The notes: a model not told the origin generated them from the sequence alone. 64,000 nt of DNA from SMWN01 sp965261165 (GCA_965261165.1 OZ253445.1:930001-994000), one strand, 5' to 3'. Positions 1 through 9,835 are shown, counted from the stretch's first letter. Numbers and translations: made by a program.

Positions 1-2767
1 GATTATTTTTTTCAAGTCGTTCACGTTCTTTTTTAACGACATCTACTGGCGCACGATCAACGAAGTTTTTATTCTCTAGTTTTTTAGCGATGCTGTCGCC
101 ATTCTTTCTCATTTTTTCCAGCTCTTTTTCCAGTCTGGCAAGTTCTGCCTTCGGGTCAATCAGATCTGCCAGCGATACCAACAATGTCATCTCTCCTGCC
201 AGAGCAATAGCTGCATCATCAGATTCTTCATCAATTGTTTCTATAGATTCGATACGACCGATGTGTTTTAGATACCGACTATTCTGGTTTAACCAATCCT
301 GTTCCTGTGCTGAGCCGTCTTTAATTTTAACTACCAATGATTTACGTGGGTCAATATCACGTTCTGCACGAATCTTGCGAACACCAATAACAAAAGTTTT
401 AATCCAGGTTATGGCTTCTAGGCTACTTTCATCAGCGGCAATATCCTCGGGCAGAGGATAAGACGTTTTCATGATGGTCTCGCCTTTGCTTTGTTGATCT
501 AACATCGGCACTATTTTTTGCCAGATCTCTTCGGTAATGAAAGGCATAAATGGATGCGCTAGACGTGTCAGTGTCTCCAGAACACGAAGTAGTGTTAAAC
601 GTGTGCCAGCCTTTGCTGCATCACTGGCATTGTCGTCAGTTAAGACAGTTTTGGATAGCTCTAGATACCAGTCACAATATTCATCCCAGGTAAATTCATG
701 GATGGCTTTAGTGGCAAGGTCAAAGCGATAGGTATGAATTCCCTTGGTTACCTGCTCAATTGTTTCTGCAAGTCGTGTCATGATCCAATGTTCAGCCAAA
801 CCAAATTCCAATTTATCTTCGTTAGTTTCAATGACTTGATCTTCCATGCTCGTCATTACATAGCGTGAGGCATTCCAGAGCTTGTTACAGAAATTTCGAT
901 AACCGCCAATACGACCGACATCAAAGCTGATATCCCGGCCATGTGTGGCGAGAGAAGCGAAAGTGATCCTTAATGCATCAGTACCATAAACTGCAATACC
1001 TTCTGGAAAATTTCTGCGCGTGGCTTTTTCAATCTTTGGCGCATCTTTGGGTTTTATCAAACCTGTGGTACGTTTTCTGACTAGTGTTTCCAGATCGATG
1101 CCATCAATCAAGTCGATAGGATCAAGCACATTACCTTTTGACTTGGACATTTTTTGTCCTTCGACATCACGCACCAGACCATGAATATAAACTTCCTTGA
1201 AAGGTGCCTTGCCAGTGAATTTCAGACCCATCATGATCATGCGAGCGACCCAGAAGAAGATGATGTCAAAACCGGTTACCAATACATCAGTAGAATAAAA
1301 ATCATCCAGTTCATGAGTTTTTTCTGGCCAGCCTAATGTTGAGAAGGGCCACAAGGCAGAAGAAAACCAGGTGTCAAGTACGTCTTCATCCTGTGTGAGT
1401 TTAAAATCGTCAGGTAATCTATTTTTCTTTCTAACATCATCAATGTCGTAGCCGACATAGACATTACCAACCTTGTCATACCAAGCAGGGATTCGATGCC
1501 CCCACCAGATTTGTCGGGAGATGCACCAGTCTTCAATGTTGTTCATCCATTCGAAATAGGTTTTTTTCCAGCTGTCTGGTGTGAATTTAATATCACCGTT
1601 CTCAACTGTATCAATGGCCGGTTTTGCCAAGGGCGCAACTTTTACATACCACTGATCTGTGAGATAGGGTTCAATGGTTGCGTTCGAGCGATCACCGCGC
1701 GGCACCATCAGTTTGTGGTCATCAATTTTTTCAATTAGATTGGCGGCTTCAAGGTCGGCAACGATTTGTTTTCTGGCTTCAAAGCGATCCAGACCAATGT
1801 ATTTGTCTGGAACAATATTATAAATATCTTCGCTGTTGTCACGGATTTCGGCATTGTCTGTAAATATATTGATTAAACCACCGTTTGGTAACTCACGAAT
1901 GGTGGTTTGATCTTTATGACGATTCCAGACCTGATAATCATTGAAATCATGTGCTGGCGTGATTTTGACACAACCGGTACCAAATTCCGGATCGACATGC
2001 TTGTCCGCAATCACCGGGATCTTGCGGCCAGTGAGTGGTAATTCAAGAAACTCGCCGAGTAGATATGAATAACGATCATCATGAGGATGAACTGCGACCG
2101 CGCAATCACCCAGCATGGTTTCAGGTCGGGTGGTTGCAACGACAACGTTACCTGCGCCATTACTCCGCGGATAGCGCATGTGCCACATATGGCCATTCTC
2201 TTCTTCAGAGATGACTTCCAAATCGGAAACCGCCGTGTGTAATGTTGGATCCCAGTTGACCAGACGCTTGCCGCGATAGATTAGACCCTCATCATATAGG
2301 CGTACAAAGACTTCAGTGACTGCTTCTGAGAGTCCTTTATCCATGGTAAATCGTTCACGTGCCCAGTCCATGGAAGTGCCTAACCGCCTTAACTGACGGG
2401 TAATGGTATTGCCTGATTCAGCCTTCCAATCCCAAACATTCTCGATGAATCTTTCGCGACCTAATTGATGACGATTTGTGTCTTTTTGTTCGAGTTGTCT
2501 TTCCACTACCATCTGCGTGGCAATTCCCGCATGATCGGTGCCGCATTGCCAGAGTGTTTTGTCGCCACTCATACGGTGATAACGGATCAGAATATCCATC
2601 AAGGTGTGCTGAAAAGCATGACCCATATGCAGGCTGCCAGTTACGTTTGGTGGTGGCAGCATAATGCAGTAGGGTGAGCCATTACCTTCTGGGCTGAAAT
2701 AGCCGGCCTTTTCCCAGGTTTCATACCACTGGGTCTCTATGGATTTTGGGTTATAAATTTTTTCCAT
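1..2767 (-). CDS. valS: Valyl-tRNA synthetase, C-terminus beyond window edge
   Basis: Class I aminoacyl-tRNA synthetase that charges tRNA-Val with valine in the cytoplasm. The ATG lies at 2767-2765 and the protein starts MEKIYNPKSIE, very like the E. coli ValS N-terminus. The HIGH-type motif (TGSLHMGHA) falls near 2617-2645 and the KMSKS loop (KKMSKSK) near 1136-1155, so both ATP-binding signatures are present. About 922 codons are in the window, and the C-terminal coiled-coil part runs off the left edge. It follows holC and pepA on the same strand, the usual gammaproteobacterial order pepA-holC-valS. The reading frame is open throughout what is visible. Identity is very secure; only the C-terminus cannot be checked. 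Confidence 0.97.
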   Translation of the reverse strand, partial: MEKIYNPKSIETQWYETWEKAGYFSPEGNGSPYCIMLPPPNVTGSLHMGHAFQHTLMDILIRYHRMSGDKTLWQCGTDHAGIATQMVVERQLEQKDTNRHQLGRERFIENVWDWKAESGNTITRQLRRLGTSMDWARERFTMDKGLSEAVTEVFVRLYDEGLIYRGKRLVNWDPTLHTAVSDLEVISEEENGHMWHMRYPRSNGAGNVVVATTRPETMLGDCAVAVHPHDDRYSYLLGEFLELPLTGRKIPVIADKHVDPEFGTGCVKITPAHDFNDYQVWNRHKDQTTIRELPNGGLINIFTDNAEIRDNSEDIYNIVPDKYIGLDRFEARKQIVADLEAANLIEKIDDHKLMVPRGDRSNATIEPYLTDQWYVKVAPLAKPAIDTVENGDIKFTPDSWKKTYFEWMNNIEDWCISRQIWWGHRIPAWYDKVGNVYVGYDIDDVRKKNRLPDDFKLTQDEDVLDTWFSSALWPFSTLGWPEKTHELDDFYSTDVLVTGFDIIFFWVARMIMMGLKFTGKAPFKEVYIHGLVRDVEGQKMSKSKGNVLDPIDLIDGIDLETLVRKRTTGLIKPKDAPKIEKATRRNFPEGIAVYGTDALRITFASLATHGRDISFDVGRIGGYRNFCNKLWNASRYVMTSMEDQVIETNEDKLEFGLAEHWIMTRLAETIEQVTKGIHTYRFDLATKAIHEFTWDEYCDWYLELSKTVLTDDNASDAAKAGTRLTLLRVLETLTRLAHPFMPFITEEIWQKIVPMLDQQSKGETIMKTSYPLPEDIAADESSLEAITWIKTFVIGVRKIRAERDIDPRKSLVVKIKDGSAQEQDWLNQNSRYLKHIGRIESIETIDEESDDAAIALAGEMTLLVSLADLIDPKAELARLEKELEKMRKNGDSIAKKLENKNFVDRAPVDVVKKERERLEKNN

Positions 2768-2972
2768 TTTTATTTAATTCTGGGTTTATGGCGTCTTAAT
2801 CAAAGACATGCCATGAAGGGCGAGCATTATGCCGTGTTTAGTAGAGAAATAAAGGTGCTGCACCGTGTTTTCGATTAATTTATGATGGGAAATTATCGTT
2901 GAGGTGACTCATTCAGGAGGCTTGTCCGAAGGATTTATTTCAGAGGGAGTTGATTCAGTTTGATCTGGGTCA

Positions 2973-3074
2973 TCATTTTTTGTATTTTTGTATTTTTGTA
3001 TATTTTTTTACTTCAGCAGCATAGATAATGTCACGCAGTACGACGACATCAGCCTTCTTATCCTTAGGCATCAT
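2973..3074 (-). CDS. Small ORF between holC and valS, possibly frame-shifted
   Basis: A 33-codon ORF (MMPKDKKADVVVLRD...) whose ATG overlaps the holC stop codon (TAATG), which suggests translational coupling. It ends at TGA just after an 8-bp tandem repeat at 2981-3003. In a neighbouring frame the sequence stays open through 2972-2909 and encodes an acidic, Ser/Pro-rich tail ending KPPE. The original product may therefore have been about 55 residues, shortened by a change in repeat copy number. I do not recognise the family. The overlap with holC makes it more likely to be real than random. Confidence 0.45.
   Translation of the reverse strand: MMPKDKKADVVVLRDIIYAAEVKKYTKIQKYKK
2981..3003. 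repeat. 8-bp tandem repeat (TGTATTTT), about 2.5 copies
   Basis: Two full TGTATTTT units (2981-2988, 2989-2996) are followed by a partial third. The repeat lies inside the small ORF downstream of holC. Because the unit length is not a multiple of three, gain or loss of one unit changes the reading frame of that ORF. Confidence 0.8.
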
Positions 3075-3526
3075 TAAGACTCTACCATATGGGTATTTAA
3101 TTTATGTCCTTGATTACGATATTTATTATAACGTTTGCGAGCCTGTTGTCGTTCATCTTCACTACCGGCAACAATTTCCATGACCTTTTCTACCTTATCC
3201 ATATTTTGAGGCGTTTGATCTGTCAGGTTGAGTAAGACTGCTGTGTGCTCAGGCATATGGTTATCTATCCGACCATCATGACCGATGACAATCGGTGAAT
3301 TTTCGGCATTATTATCTGCAACGAGACAATGGGGAAGAAAACTGATGTCTTTAAACGTCCACAGCAAATCATCCAGGGCGGCGGCTTCAGCTTCTGAACG
3401 TGTACTAATGAAAATATTATTTTCCTTTTTCCAAACCTTCTGGATCAGTGCACAGGCAAAGTGCTCCTGTTTTTTATTTTTCGGGAGTACATAAAAATTC
3501 ACTTGAGGAAGATCTGCCTGAATCAT
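3074..3526 (-). CDS. holC: DNA polymerase III chi subunit
   Basis: The chi subunit links the clamp-loader complex to single-strand-binding protein at the replication fork. The 150-residue product starts MIQADLPQVNFYVL. The FYVLP start, the ACALIQKVW helix, LDDLLWTFKDISFLPH and a central IVIGHDG segment are typical of HolC. Longer in-frame starts exist upstream, but they would overlap the end of pepA and lack family similarity, so I chose the ATG at 3526, 12 bp after the pepA stop. The length matches the family. It lies between pepA and valS, its usual place in gammaproteobacteria. Confidence 0.93.
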   Translation of the reverse strand: MIQADLPQVNFYVLPKNKKQEHFACALIQKVWKKENNIFISTRSEAEAAALDDLLWTFKDISFLPHCLVADNNAENSPIVIGHDGRIDNHMPEHTAVLLNLTDQTPQNMDKVEKVMEIVAGSEDERQQARKRYNKYRNQGHKLNTHMVES

Positions 3527-3537
3527 TACATTAGATC

Positions 3538-5043
3538 TTATTTGCAACGATCCATCAGATATTGAACCAGCATTGGAACAGGCCTGCCTGTTGCACCTTT
3601 TTTTTCCCCGGATAGCCAGGCTGTGCCAGCGATGTCGATATGTGCCCATTTGAATTTCTTTGTAAATCGTGACAGGAAACATGCGGCAGTAATGGTGCCT
3701 GCATCTCGACCACCAACATTGCCCATGTCCGCAAAAGGGCTATTGATCTGATTTTGATATTCATCCCAAAGGGGTAACTGCCAAGCACGGTCCCCCGCAG
3801 TTTCACCAGCATTGAGAATTTCTTTGGCCAATAGGTCATGATTACTCAGCAATCCTGAGGCATGTTTGCCTAATGCAATGACGCAAGCACCAGTTAGCGT
3901 TGCGATATCAATCACAGCTGCAGGATTAAATTTTGCGCTGTAGGTCAGTGCGTCACATAATATTAGACGACCCTCCGCATCTGTGTTTAATACTTCAATC
4001 GTTTGCCCGGACATGCTGGTATAGATATCACCAGGTCTGGTGGCTTCACCATCTGGCATATTTTCCACTGTGGGAACAACGCCGACAACATTGATGGGCA
4101 GCCCCATCTCAGCGACCGCAGTGATTGAGCCAAAGACACTGGCCGCACCACACATATCATATTTCATTTCGTCCATTGCAGCGGAAGGTTTGATCGAGAT
4201 ACCGCCAGTATCAAAGGTGACACCCTTGCCGACCAGAACAAAAGGTTTTGCATCTTTTTTGCCGCCTTTATATTCCATACTAATAAGCTTTGCTGGTTGG
4301 CGACTGCCTTGGGAGACAGACAGCAATGAGCCCATGCCTAGCTTTTTCATGGCAGCTTCATCGAGCACGGTCACCTTGACTGACTTTTGAGCCTTGCCTA
4401 ATACTTTAGCCTGATCTGCCAGATAGGAAGGTGTGCAGATATTGGGAGGCAGATTGCCTAGGTCACGCGCTAGTGAAACACCTTTGCCAATAGCCTTGCC
4501 ATCTTTAATCGCACGTTTGCCAATAGCGACATGTTTACGATTAGAAACCACCAGTGCAAGTTTACGCAGTTTATTCTTTGCTTGCTTGCTCTTGCTTTTA
4601 AATTGACTGAATTCGTACAAAGCGCTTTGGCTGATTTCAATATATTGCCTTAATTTCCAGTATTCATTTTTGCTTTCTTTATTACCGATTTTTACATTCA
4701 ATTCGGTCAGATAGGTGACCGCTTCTGTCGCACTGGTTAATTTCAGTTTATATATACTGTTGGCAAGGATTTGACGGTAACGACTGGGGCTCAGCTCTTT
4801 TTCCTTGCCGCAACCTATTAACAAGATCCTGTCTGCAGATGTGCCTGGGACATTATGTAGCAGGAGTGATTGTCCGGTTTTACCATTCATATCACCATGT
4901 TTCAGTATCTTGGAAAGATGCTTTTTACTTGCCTTATCAATAATATCGGCTGCTATTGAAAGACGACTAGATTGGAAGATACCAACGACAACACAGGCTG
5001 AACGTTGTTTTTCCGGGCTATCAGTTTTGATTGTAAAATCCAT
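3538..5043 (-). CDS. pepA: Leucyl aminopeptidase (M17)
   Basis: Cytosolic M17 metallo-aminopeptidase that removes N-terminal residues from peptides; in E. coli PepA also binds DNA at Xer recombination sites and the carAB promoter. The 501-residue product has the variable N-terminal domain and a complete catalytic domain, with the metal-binding stretch VGKGVTFDTGG and the family signature NTDAEGRL at about residues 352-359. Length is normal for the family. It is the first gene of a minus-strand pepA-holC-valS group and is transcribed divergently from lptF, which begins 155 bp away. No damage seen. Confidence 0.96.
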   Translation of the reverse strand: MDFTIKTDSPEKQRSACVVVGIFQSSRLSIAADIIDKASKKHLSKILKHGDMNGKTGQSLLLHNVPGTSADRILLIGCGKEKELSPSRYRQILANSIYKLKLTSATEAVTYLTELNVKIGNKESKNEYWKLRQYIEISQSALYEFSQFKSKSKQAKNKLRKLALVVSNRKHVAIGKRAIKDGKAIGKGVSLARDLGNLPPNICTPSYLADQAKVLGKAQKSVKVTVLDEAAMKKLGMGSLLSVSQGSRQPAKLISMEYKGGKKDAKPFVLVGKGVTFDTGGISIKPSAAMDEMKYDMCGAASVFGSITAVAEMGLPINVVGVVPTVENMPDGEATRPGDIYTSMSGQTIEVLNTDAEGRLILCDALTYSAKFNPAAVIDIATLTGACVIALGKHASGLLSNHDLLAKEILNAGETAGDRAWQLPLWDEYQNQINSPFADMGNVGGRDAGTITAACFLSRFTKKFKWAHIDIAGTAWLSGEKKGATGRPVPMLVQYLMDRCK

Positions 5044-5197
5044 AATTATCGAATATATGCCTGTTTGATTGATTAAATGCCCGCCGATTCAGTATGGTAA
5101 TATCGGCTGAATTGACTAGCTTTCTTGGTTGCCGTCATTCTATGTCAATGGACGCAAAAACTAAACACCTCAAAAACAGGCCTGTGGGGTAGGAATA

Positions 5198-6307
5198 TTG
5201 ATTATCAGGAGATACATACATCAAGAAATCCTGCAACGGTTTTTATGGGTGACTGGGCTGTTATTTCTTATCTATTCCAGCGACAGGTTTGCCGGTTACC
5301 TAGCCGATGCCGCTGCAGGGAAAATCTCCAGTGCTTTTGTTTTCGAGCTACTCTGGTTAAAATTAGTTTCAGTCCTACCAGAATTATTGCCAGTCACCAT
5401 CTTCCTGGCCGTGATTCTCACTTATTCCAGATTAGTCGGCGATAATGAAATGGTCATCCTATCCTCTGCTGGGATGAGCAAACTGGATCAATTAAAAATA
5501 GTTTCTTTCCTGATTATTCCAGCGTGCGCCTTAGTTGCGGTCATATCATTTATTGTTGCGCCATGGACTGAGGTCAGGTTACAAGATTTAAAAAATCAGG
5601 CCAGGCAAGATGCCGATATCACCGGGATTGCTGCCGGTCAGTTTAAGGAATTCAGTAAGGGGAATGGGGTGGTCTATGTTGAATCTCTTTCTGAAGATAA
5701 GACAACCATGGAGAATGTTTTTCTGCAGATAAGGCAACATGGAAAGCTGAGTGTATTAACATCAGAAAGAGCTGTCTTCGAACTGGACAAGGAATCTGCA
5801 AATCGCTATATCAAATTCAAAGATGGGTATCGTTATGTCGGGGTTCCAGGAGGATTTGATTATAAAATCACAGAGTATAAGACCTACGCGATATTGTTAG
5901 AGGCTCATGATGCAGCATTAGCAACCGCAAAAAAACTGGAATCGATTCCAACATCTATTTTATGGTTTTCAGATGTTGCGAGTCATAAGGCGGAATTACA
6001 GTGGAGAGCTTCATCAGTTCTTTCCTGTATGTTGTTATCGCTACTCGCAGTTTTACTTAGCCAGTTACCTATAGGTGAAAAACGCTATGTACTGATCCTT
6101 GTCGCAATGCTGGTCTATTCCATTTATAGCAATCTTCTAGGCGTTTCCAAATCACTATTAGAACATGATGATATTCCTCGGTTCATAGGATTATGGTGGG
6201 TTCATGCTTTGTTAATTACGGCCATGTTAGTGCTTTATTATTTATCTCAAATCAAACGTCGTTTGAAACAGAATGACGGCTTACAAATTTTGAAAGCTAA
6301 GCAATGA
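5198..6307 (+). CDS. lptF: LPS export permease LptF
   Basis: Inner-membrane permease of the LptB2FGC complex that extracts lipopolysaccharide and passes it to the periplasmic bridge. The product has 369 residues: N-terminal transmembrane helices, a periplasmic beta-jellyroll region (roughly residues 120-250), then C-terminal helices. The best start is a TTG at 5198 giving MIIRRYIHQEIL, preceded by a weak Shine-Dalgarno-like AGGAA; the conserved RRYIxxE N-terminus requires this start and no ATG is available. It overlaps lptG by 4 bp (ATGA), so the pair is translationally coupled. The divergent lptFG/pepA arrangement is conserved in gammaproteobacteria. Confidence 0.94.
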   Translation: MIIRRYIHQEILQRFLWVTGLLFLIYSSDRFAGYLADAAAGKISSAFVFELLWLKLVSVLPELLPVTIFLAVILTYSRLVGDNEMVILSSAGMSKLDQLKIVSFLIIPACALVAVISFIVAPWTEVRLQDLKNQARQDADITGIAAGQFKEFSKGNGVVYVESLSEDKTTMENVFLQIRQHGKLSVLTSERAVFELDKESANRYIKFKDGYRYVGVPGGFDYKITEYKTYAILLEAHDAALATAKKLESIPTSILWFSDVASHKAELQWRASSVLSCMLLSLLAVLLSQLPIGEKRYVLILVAMLVYSIYSNLLGVSKSLLEHDDIPRFIGLWWVHALLITAMLVLYYLSQIKRRLKQNDGLQILKAKQ

Positions 6308-7368
6308 AAATAATCGATCGCTATATAGCCCTGACTTTAATCAAGATAACTTTACTGGCGCTATTTTCTCTGGTACTCCTGTTCTTATTTTTTTCATTGT
6401 TTGATGAGCTAGATGCAACAGGTCGGGGCAATTACGGCATCTGGCAGGCGATAACTTATGTATTTCTGACTATCCCCGGATTGTCTGTTGAATTATTTCC
6501 CACTGCTACGGTGATCGGCAGTATGACGACACTTGGGATATTCGTAAAAACCAGTGAGATGGCAGTGTTTAGAACATCTGGTATTTCACAACTAAGGCTT
6601 GCTTGGTCACTATGCAAGGGTGCCGCAGTTCTTATTTGCGTTTCCCTTTTCATTGGTGAAATTGTTTCCCCATATACTGAGGAAACTGCCCAGCATATGC
6701 GTTCAGTGGCATTAACCAAGCAGATCACTTTGAAAACACAATATGGTTTCTGGTCCCGAGATGGTCATAGTTTTATTAATATCCACGAGATTTTTCCAGA
6801 TGACAGAGTTGAAGGTATTTATATCTACGAGTTTGATGATAAGGACAGATTACGTACCAGCACTTTTGCTAGGCGAGGCAAGTATGAGGATGAGCAATGG
6901 ATACTTGAAGACATTAGGCAAACAGAAATAACCGATAACGGCGTCAGGGTTGAGCAAATGAATCTGGCAACTTGGGATGCCTTGCTCAGCCCGGAGCTAA
7001 TCAATCTGATTATTGTTAAACCCCAGTTTCTATCATTCATAGGTCTTTACAAATATATCGGCTATTTGAAGACCAATGGGCAAAGCAGCATGATTTATGA
7101 ACAGGCACTTTGGTCAAAAATAGCTAGTCCATTTGCAATTTTGGTGATGGTACTGATTGCCATTCCAATGGTGAAAAATTATTCAAGGACGATGGCGATT
7201 GGGCAACGTGTTTCTTTGGGATGTCTAGTTGGCATTATTTTTCATATCATTAACCAGATTGTTGGTCATATGGGCATCGCCTACAATTTAAATCCTGCAT
7301 TAAGCGTGACCTTACCAACCTTACTTATGTTAGGTCTCATCGGCTGGCTGCTATGCAAACCAACATAA
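6304..7368 (+). CDS. lptG: LPS export permease LptG
   Basis: Second inner-membrane permease of the LptB2FGC lipopolysaccharide exporter. The 354-residue product starts MKIIDRYIALTLIKITLLAL, has N-terminal helices, a periplasmic domain (about residues 120-260) and C-terminal helices ending GLIGWLLCKP. Its ATG overlaps the lptF stop by 4 bp. The loop sequence TSEMAVFRTSGIS is the conserved coupling-helix region that contacts the ATPase LptB. A strong inverted repeat follows the stop codon and probably ends the transcript. Confidence 0.94.
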   Translation: MKIIDRYIALTLIKITLLALFSLVLLFLFFSLFDELDATGRGNYGIWQAITYVFLTIPGLSVELFPTATVIGSMTTLGIFVKTSEMAVFRTSGISQLRLAWSLCKGAAVLICVSLFIGEIVSPYTEETAQHMRSVALTKQITLKTQYGFWSRDGHSFINIHEIFPDDRVEGIYIYEFDDKDRLRTSTFARRGKYEDEQWILEDIRQTEITDNGVRVEQMNLATWDALLSPELINLIIVKPQFLSFIGLYKYIGYLKTNGQSSMIYEQALWSKIASPFAILVMVLIAIPMVKNYSRTMAIGQRVSLGCLVGIIFHIINQIVGHMGIAYNLNPALSVTLPTLLMLGLIGWLLCKPT

Positions 7369-7397
7369 AATTCGGTATGACTTAAGTTTTTATGTTG
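7361..7397. terminator. Inverted repeat between convergent lptG and RDD genes
   Basis: CAACATAAAA (7361-7370) pairs with TTTTATGTTG (7388-7397) around a 17-nt loop. It sits at the convergent ends of lptG and the RDD gene and has A/T-rich flanks on both sides, so it could act as a bidirectional terminator. It is AU-rich, so its strength is uncertain. Confidence 0.5.
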
Positions 7398-7834
7398 ATC
7401 AATCTTGAATTAGAGTAGCGGTCATGAAAAGCGCAGCTTTCCTTGTCAAAAAAAGCCAATGCGAACCCGAGTCCGAAACTGACGAGCGAAAGTAGTGCAA
7501 GAAAAAAACGGGCAGTTGCACTTCCCCAGCTCATTGGATCTCTCCCTCGACTTATTAATTTGATATGCCAGGCGCGCATACCCAGTGTTTGTCCGCCATT
7601 AACCCAATGCCAGGCGAAGTATAAATAAGAAATATAAAATAGAAACAAATTGTAGATAAGATTATTACTGCCAATGGTATCGCCATTGGTAAAAATGATC
7701 AGTAACAGGGTTGTCAGGAAAAATAGAGAAGACAGACACAATCCATCATAAAATATTGCTGCCATGCGTTTGAACATGCTGCATAGATCATCATGATAGT
7801 CTGTATTTTCTGTCATATGGAACGAATCAGGCAT
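7382..7834 (-). CDS. RDD-family membrane protein
   Basis: A 150-residue integral membrane protein of the RDD family, whose members have a conserved Arg and Asps and mostly unknown transport-like roles. There is a hydrophilic N-terminus with KRMAAIFYDGLCLSSLFFL (the arginine/aspartate helix), a second helix ending in FAWHWVNGGQTLGMRAWHIKL (the conserved GQTxGMRxxxI motif), then ATARFFLALLSL. It stands alone between lptG (convergent) and pcnB (divergent). Family assignment is firm; the substrate is unknown. Confidence 0.88.
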   Translation of the reverse strand: MPDSFHMTENTDYHDDLCSMFKRMAAIFYDGLCLSSLFFLTTLLLIIFTNGDTIGSNNLIYNLFLFYISYLYFAWHWVNGGQTLGMRAWHIKLISRGRDPMSWGSATARFFLALLSLVSFGLGFALAFFDKESCAFHDRYSNSRLINIKT

Positions 7835-7996
7835 GTTAAGTGACTAGAAATTTATGCGAACTGAGTGCGATAATATCAGTTATCAGTGTTACTATGTGAG
7901 CCTCAGGTGAACAATCTGCAAAAAACTATTCAATAATCTAGAGTAAAAAAATCAATCACATAGCCTCAAGAGCAATTCGTTAAGCTATTTCTATTT

Positions 7997-9295
7997 ATGG
8001 ATTCACCCAAGCCAACAGCAGTCGTCACAGACATCGTTCGCAAACCGCAGATCATTCCTCGCCCAAGGCATAACGTGTCCCAATCTGACATTAGTGAGAA
8101 TGCACTGAAAGTTTTGTATCGCTTGAAAAATGCGGGTTATCAGGCATATCTGGTTGGTGGTGGTGTCAGAGATATATTGCTAGGCCTTAAGCCAAAAGAT
8201 TTTGATATCGCCACCGACGCACGCCCCGAACAAGTTAGAGAATTATTCAGAAACTGCAGGTTGATTGGCAGGCGATTCAGACTTGCCCATGTACATTTCG
8301 GCAGGGATACTATTGAAGTGTCCACATTTCGTGCATCACATCATGATGCGGTAGATGGAGAGGGTCATGAAGAGGATGGCAGAATTATTCGTGACAATGT
8401 CTATGGCAAACTTGATGATGATGTTTGGCGACGTGATTTTACGATCAATGCGCTTTACTACAACATAGGAGACTATTCGATAGTCGATTATGTTGGCGGT
8501 CTTGAGGATATTAAAAATAAACAGTTAAGATTGATTGGTATTCCTGAAGATCGCTATTGTGAAGATCCAGTAAGGATGTTGAGAGCGATAAGGTTTGCCA
8601 TCAAACTCGGTTTTTCTATTCATCCTGCTTCTGAGCAGCCGATTCGTAATTTAGCCCCCCTGCTTAGAGAAATCCCCGAAGCCCGTTTATTTGAAGAATT
8701 CCTGAAATTATTCATGAGTGGTCAATCTGAGAAAACCTATCAACGACTACGGGAATATAGTTTGTTTGCAATGTTATTTCCGCAGACAGAAAAATTCCTC
8801 AATTGTGGTGATGAATTTATCCATAACTTACTTTCATCTGCATTTAAAAATACTGATGCGCGTTTGGCAGAACATAAGCCAGTTACGCCTGCATTCTTGT
8901 TAGCCATTCTGTTGTGGATCCCTGTCAAAGACTTGGCGAATGATTATGAAAGCAATGGCTTGTCAAAGATGGATGCCATTCGGTTGGCAAGCGATGCCGT
9001 TATTTCACATCAAATACGAAGTATTTCAATGCCGCGGCGCTTTACTCATATGGCGCGGGATATGTGGTTGCTTCAGGTACACTTAAAAAACATTCGTGGT
9101 AAACATCCCTTAAAGTTACTTACGCACCAACGTTTTCGCGCAGCCTATGATTTCCTGCTACTACGTGCAGAGGCTGGTGAAGATGTACAGGAGCTTGCCA
9201 GTTGGTGGGCAGCGTTTCAGCAAGAACATATGGATATACAATTGGCCGCCAAGAAAGAACATCAGAAGAAACATTTTAGACACAGGTCAAAGTAG
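7997..9295 (+). CDS. pcnB: Poly(A) polymerase I
   Basis: Adds 3' poly(A) tails to RNA and so promotes decay; nucleotidyltransferase-superfamily enzyme related to CCA-adding enzymes. The 432-residue product has the GGGVRDILLG motif and the catalytic KDFDIATDA (nucleotidyltransferase Asp pair) near residues 50-75, then RRFRLAHV, RRDFTINALYY and the RNA-binding segment EDPVRMLRAIRFA. The C-terminus is basic (KKEHQKKHFRHRSK), as in E. coli PcnB. It is followed 60 bp later by folK, the normal gammaproteobacterial pcnB-folK pair. The ATG at 7997 is the only sensible start. Confidence 0.96.
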   Translation: MDSPKPTAVVTDIVRKPQIIPRPRHNVSQSDISENALKVLYRLKNAGYQAYLVGGGVRDILLGLKPKDFDIATDARPEQVRELFRNCRLIGRRFRLAHVHFGRDTIEVSTFRASHHDAVDGEGHEEDGRIIRDNVYGKLDDDVWRRDFTINALYYNIGDYSIVDYVGGLEDIKNKQLRLIGIPEDRYCEDPVRMLRAIRFAIKLGFSIHPASEQPIRNLAPLLREIPEARLFEEFLKLFMSGQSEKTYQRLREYSLFAMLFPQTEKFLNCGDEFIHNLLSSAFKNTDARLAEHKPVTPAFLLAILLWIPVKDLANDYESNGLSKMDAIRLASDAVISHQIRSISMPRRFTHMARDMWLLQVHLKNIRGKHPLKLLTHQRFRAAYDFLLLRAEAGEDVQELASWWAAFQQEHMDIQLAAKKEHQKKHFRHRSK

Positions 9296-9355
9296 ATACA
9301 GGCCAAAGCGTTTTGGATATACAATATAAGAACAATAAACCAGAGTTTTACAAAG

Positions 9356-9835
9356 ATGATCAAAGCATATATCGGCTTGGGTAGTAATCTTGACGATCCA
9401 CAATATCAGCTAAAGAAAGCAATCATTGCATTGGAAATGATACCTTCAAGTTCAATAACGAAGACATCATCTTTTTACTGGAGCAAACCTGTCGGTCCCC
9501 AAGATCAACCCGATTACATCAATGCCGTTGCTGAGCTTGATACAGAATTATCTGAATTAGTCCTGCTGGATTATTTACAGGCTATTGAAAATGAGCAAGG
9601 GCGTGAGAGAAAGATAAAGTGGGGTGCGAGAACGCTGGATCTGGATATCCTCTTATTTGGTGATGAAGTAATTAACGATGAGCGTCTACAAATTCCCCAT
9701 GTTGAAATGCATAAGCGAGGATTTGTGCTATTACCGTTAAATGAAATTTTTCCTGATTGCGTGATCCCGAACATCGGTTCTGTCAGCAGTTTACTGCAGC
9801 AAGATAATGCTGATAATTTGGTAAAATTGACTTAG
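9356..9835 (+). CDS. folK: HPPK, folate biosynthesis pyrophosphokinase
   Basis: 6-hydroxymethyl-7,8-dihydropterin pyrophosphokinase, which transfers pyrophosphate from ATP to the pterin on the way to dihydropteroate. The 159-residue product shows the family landmarks: start MIKAYIGLGSNLDDP, SSFYWSKPVGPQDQPDYINAV, the substrate/metal site GARTLDLDILLFGD and IPHVEMHKRGFVLLPL. Length is typical. It sits directly after pcnB. In many relatives panB and panC follow; here they come after a 350-bp gap. Confidence 0.96.
   Translation: MIKAYIGLGSNLDDPQYQLKKAIIALEMIPSSSITKTSSFYWSKPVGPQDQPDYINAVAELDTELSELVLLDYLQAIENEQGRERKIKWGARTLDLDILLFGDEVINDERLQIPHVEMHKRGFVLLPLNEIFPDCVIPNIGSVSSLLQQDNADNLVKLT

Noticed and set aside
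3074..3682. holC with a 52-residue N-terminal extension
   Set aside because: The extension overlaps the pepA coding end and has no family similarity; the ATG at 3526 gives a normal HolC.
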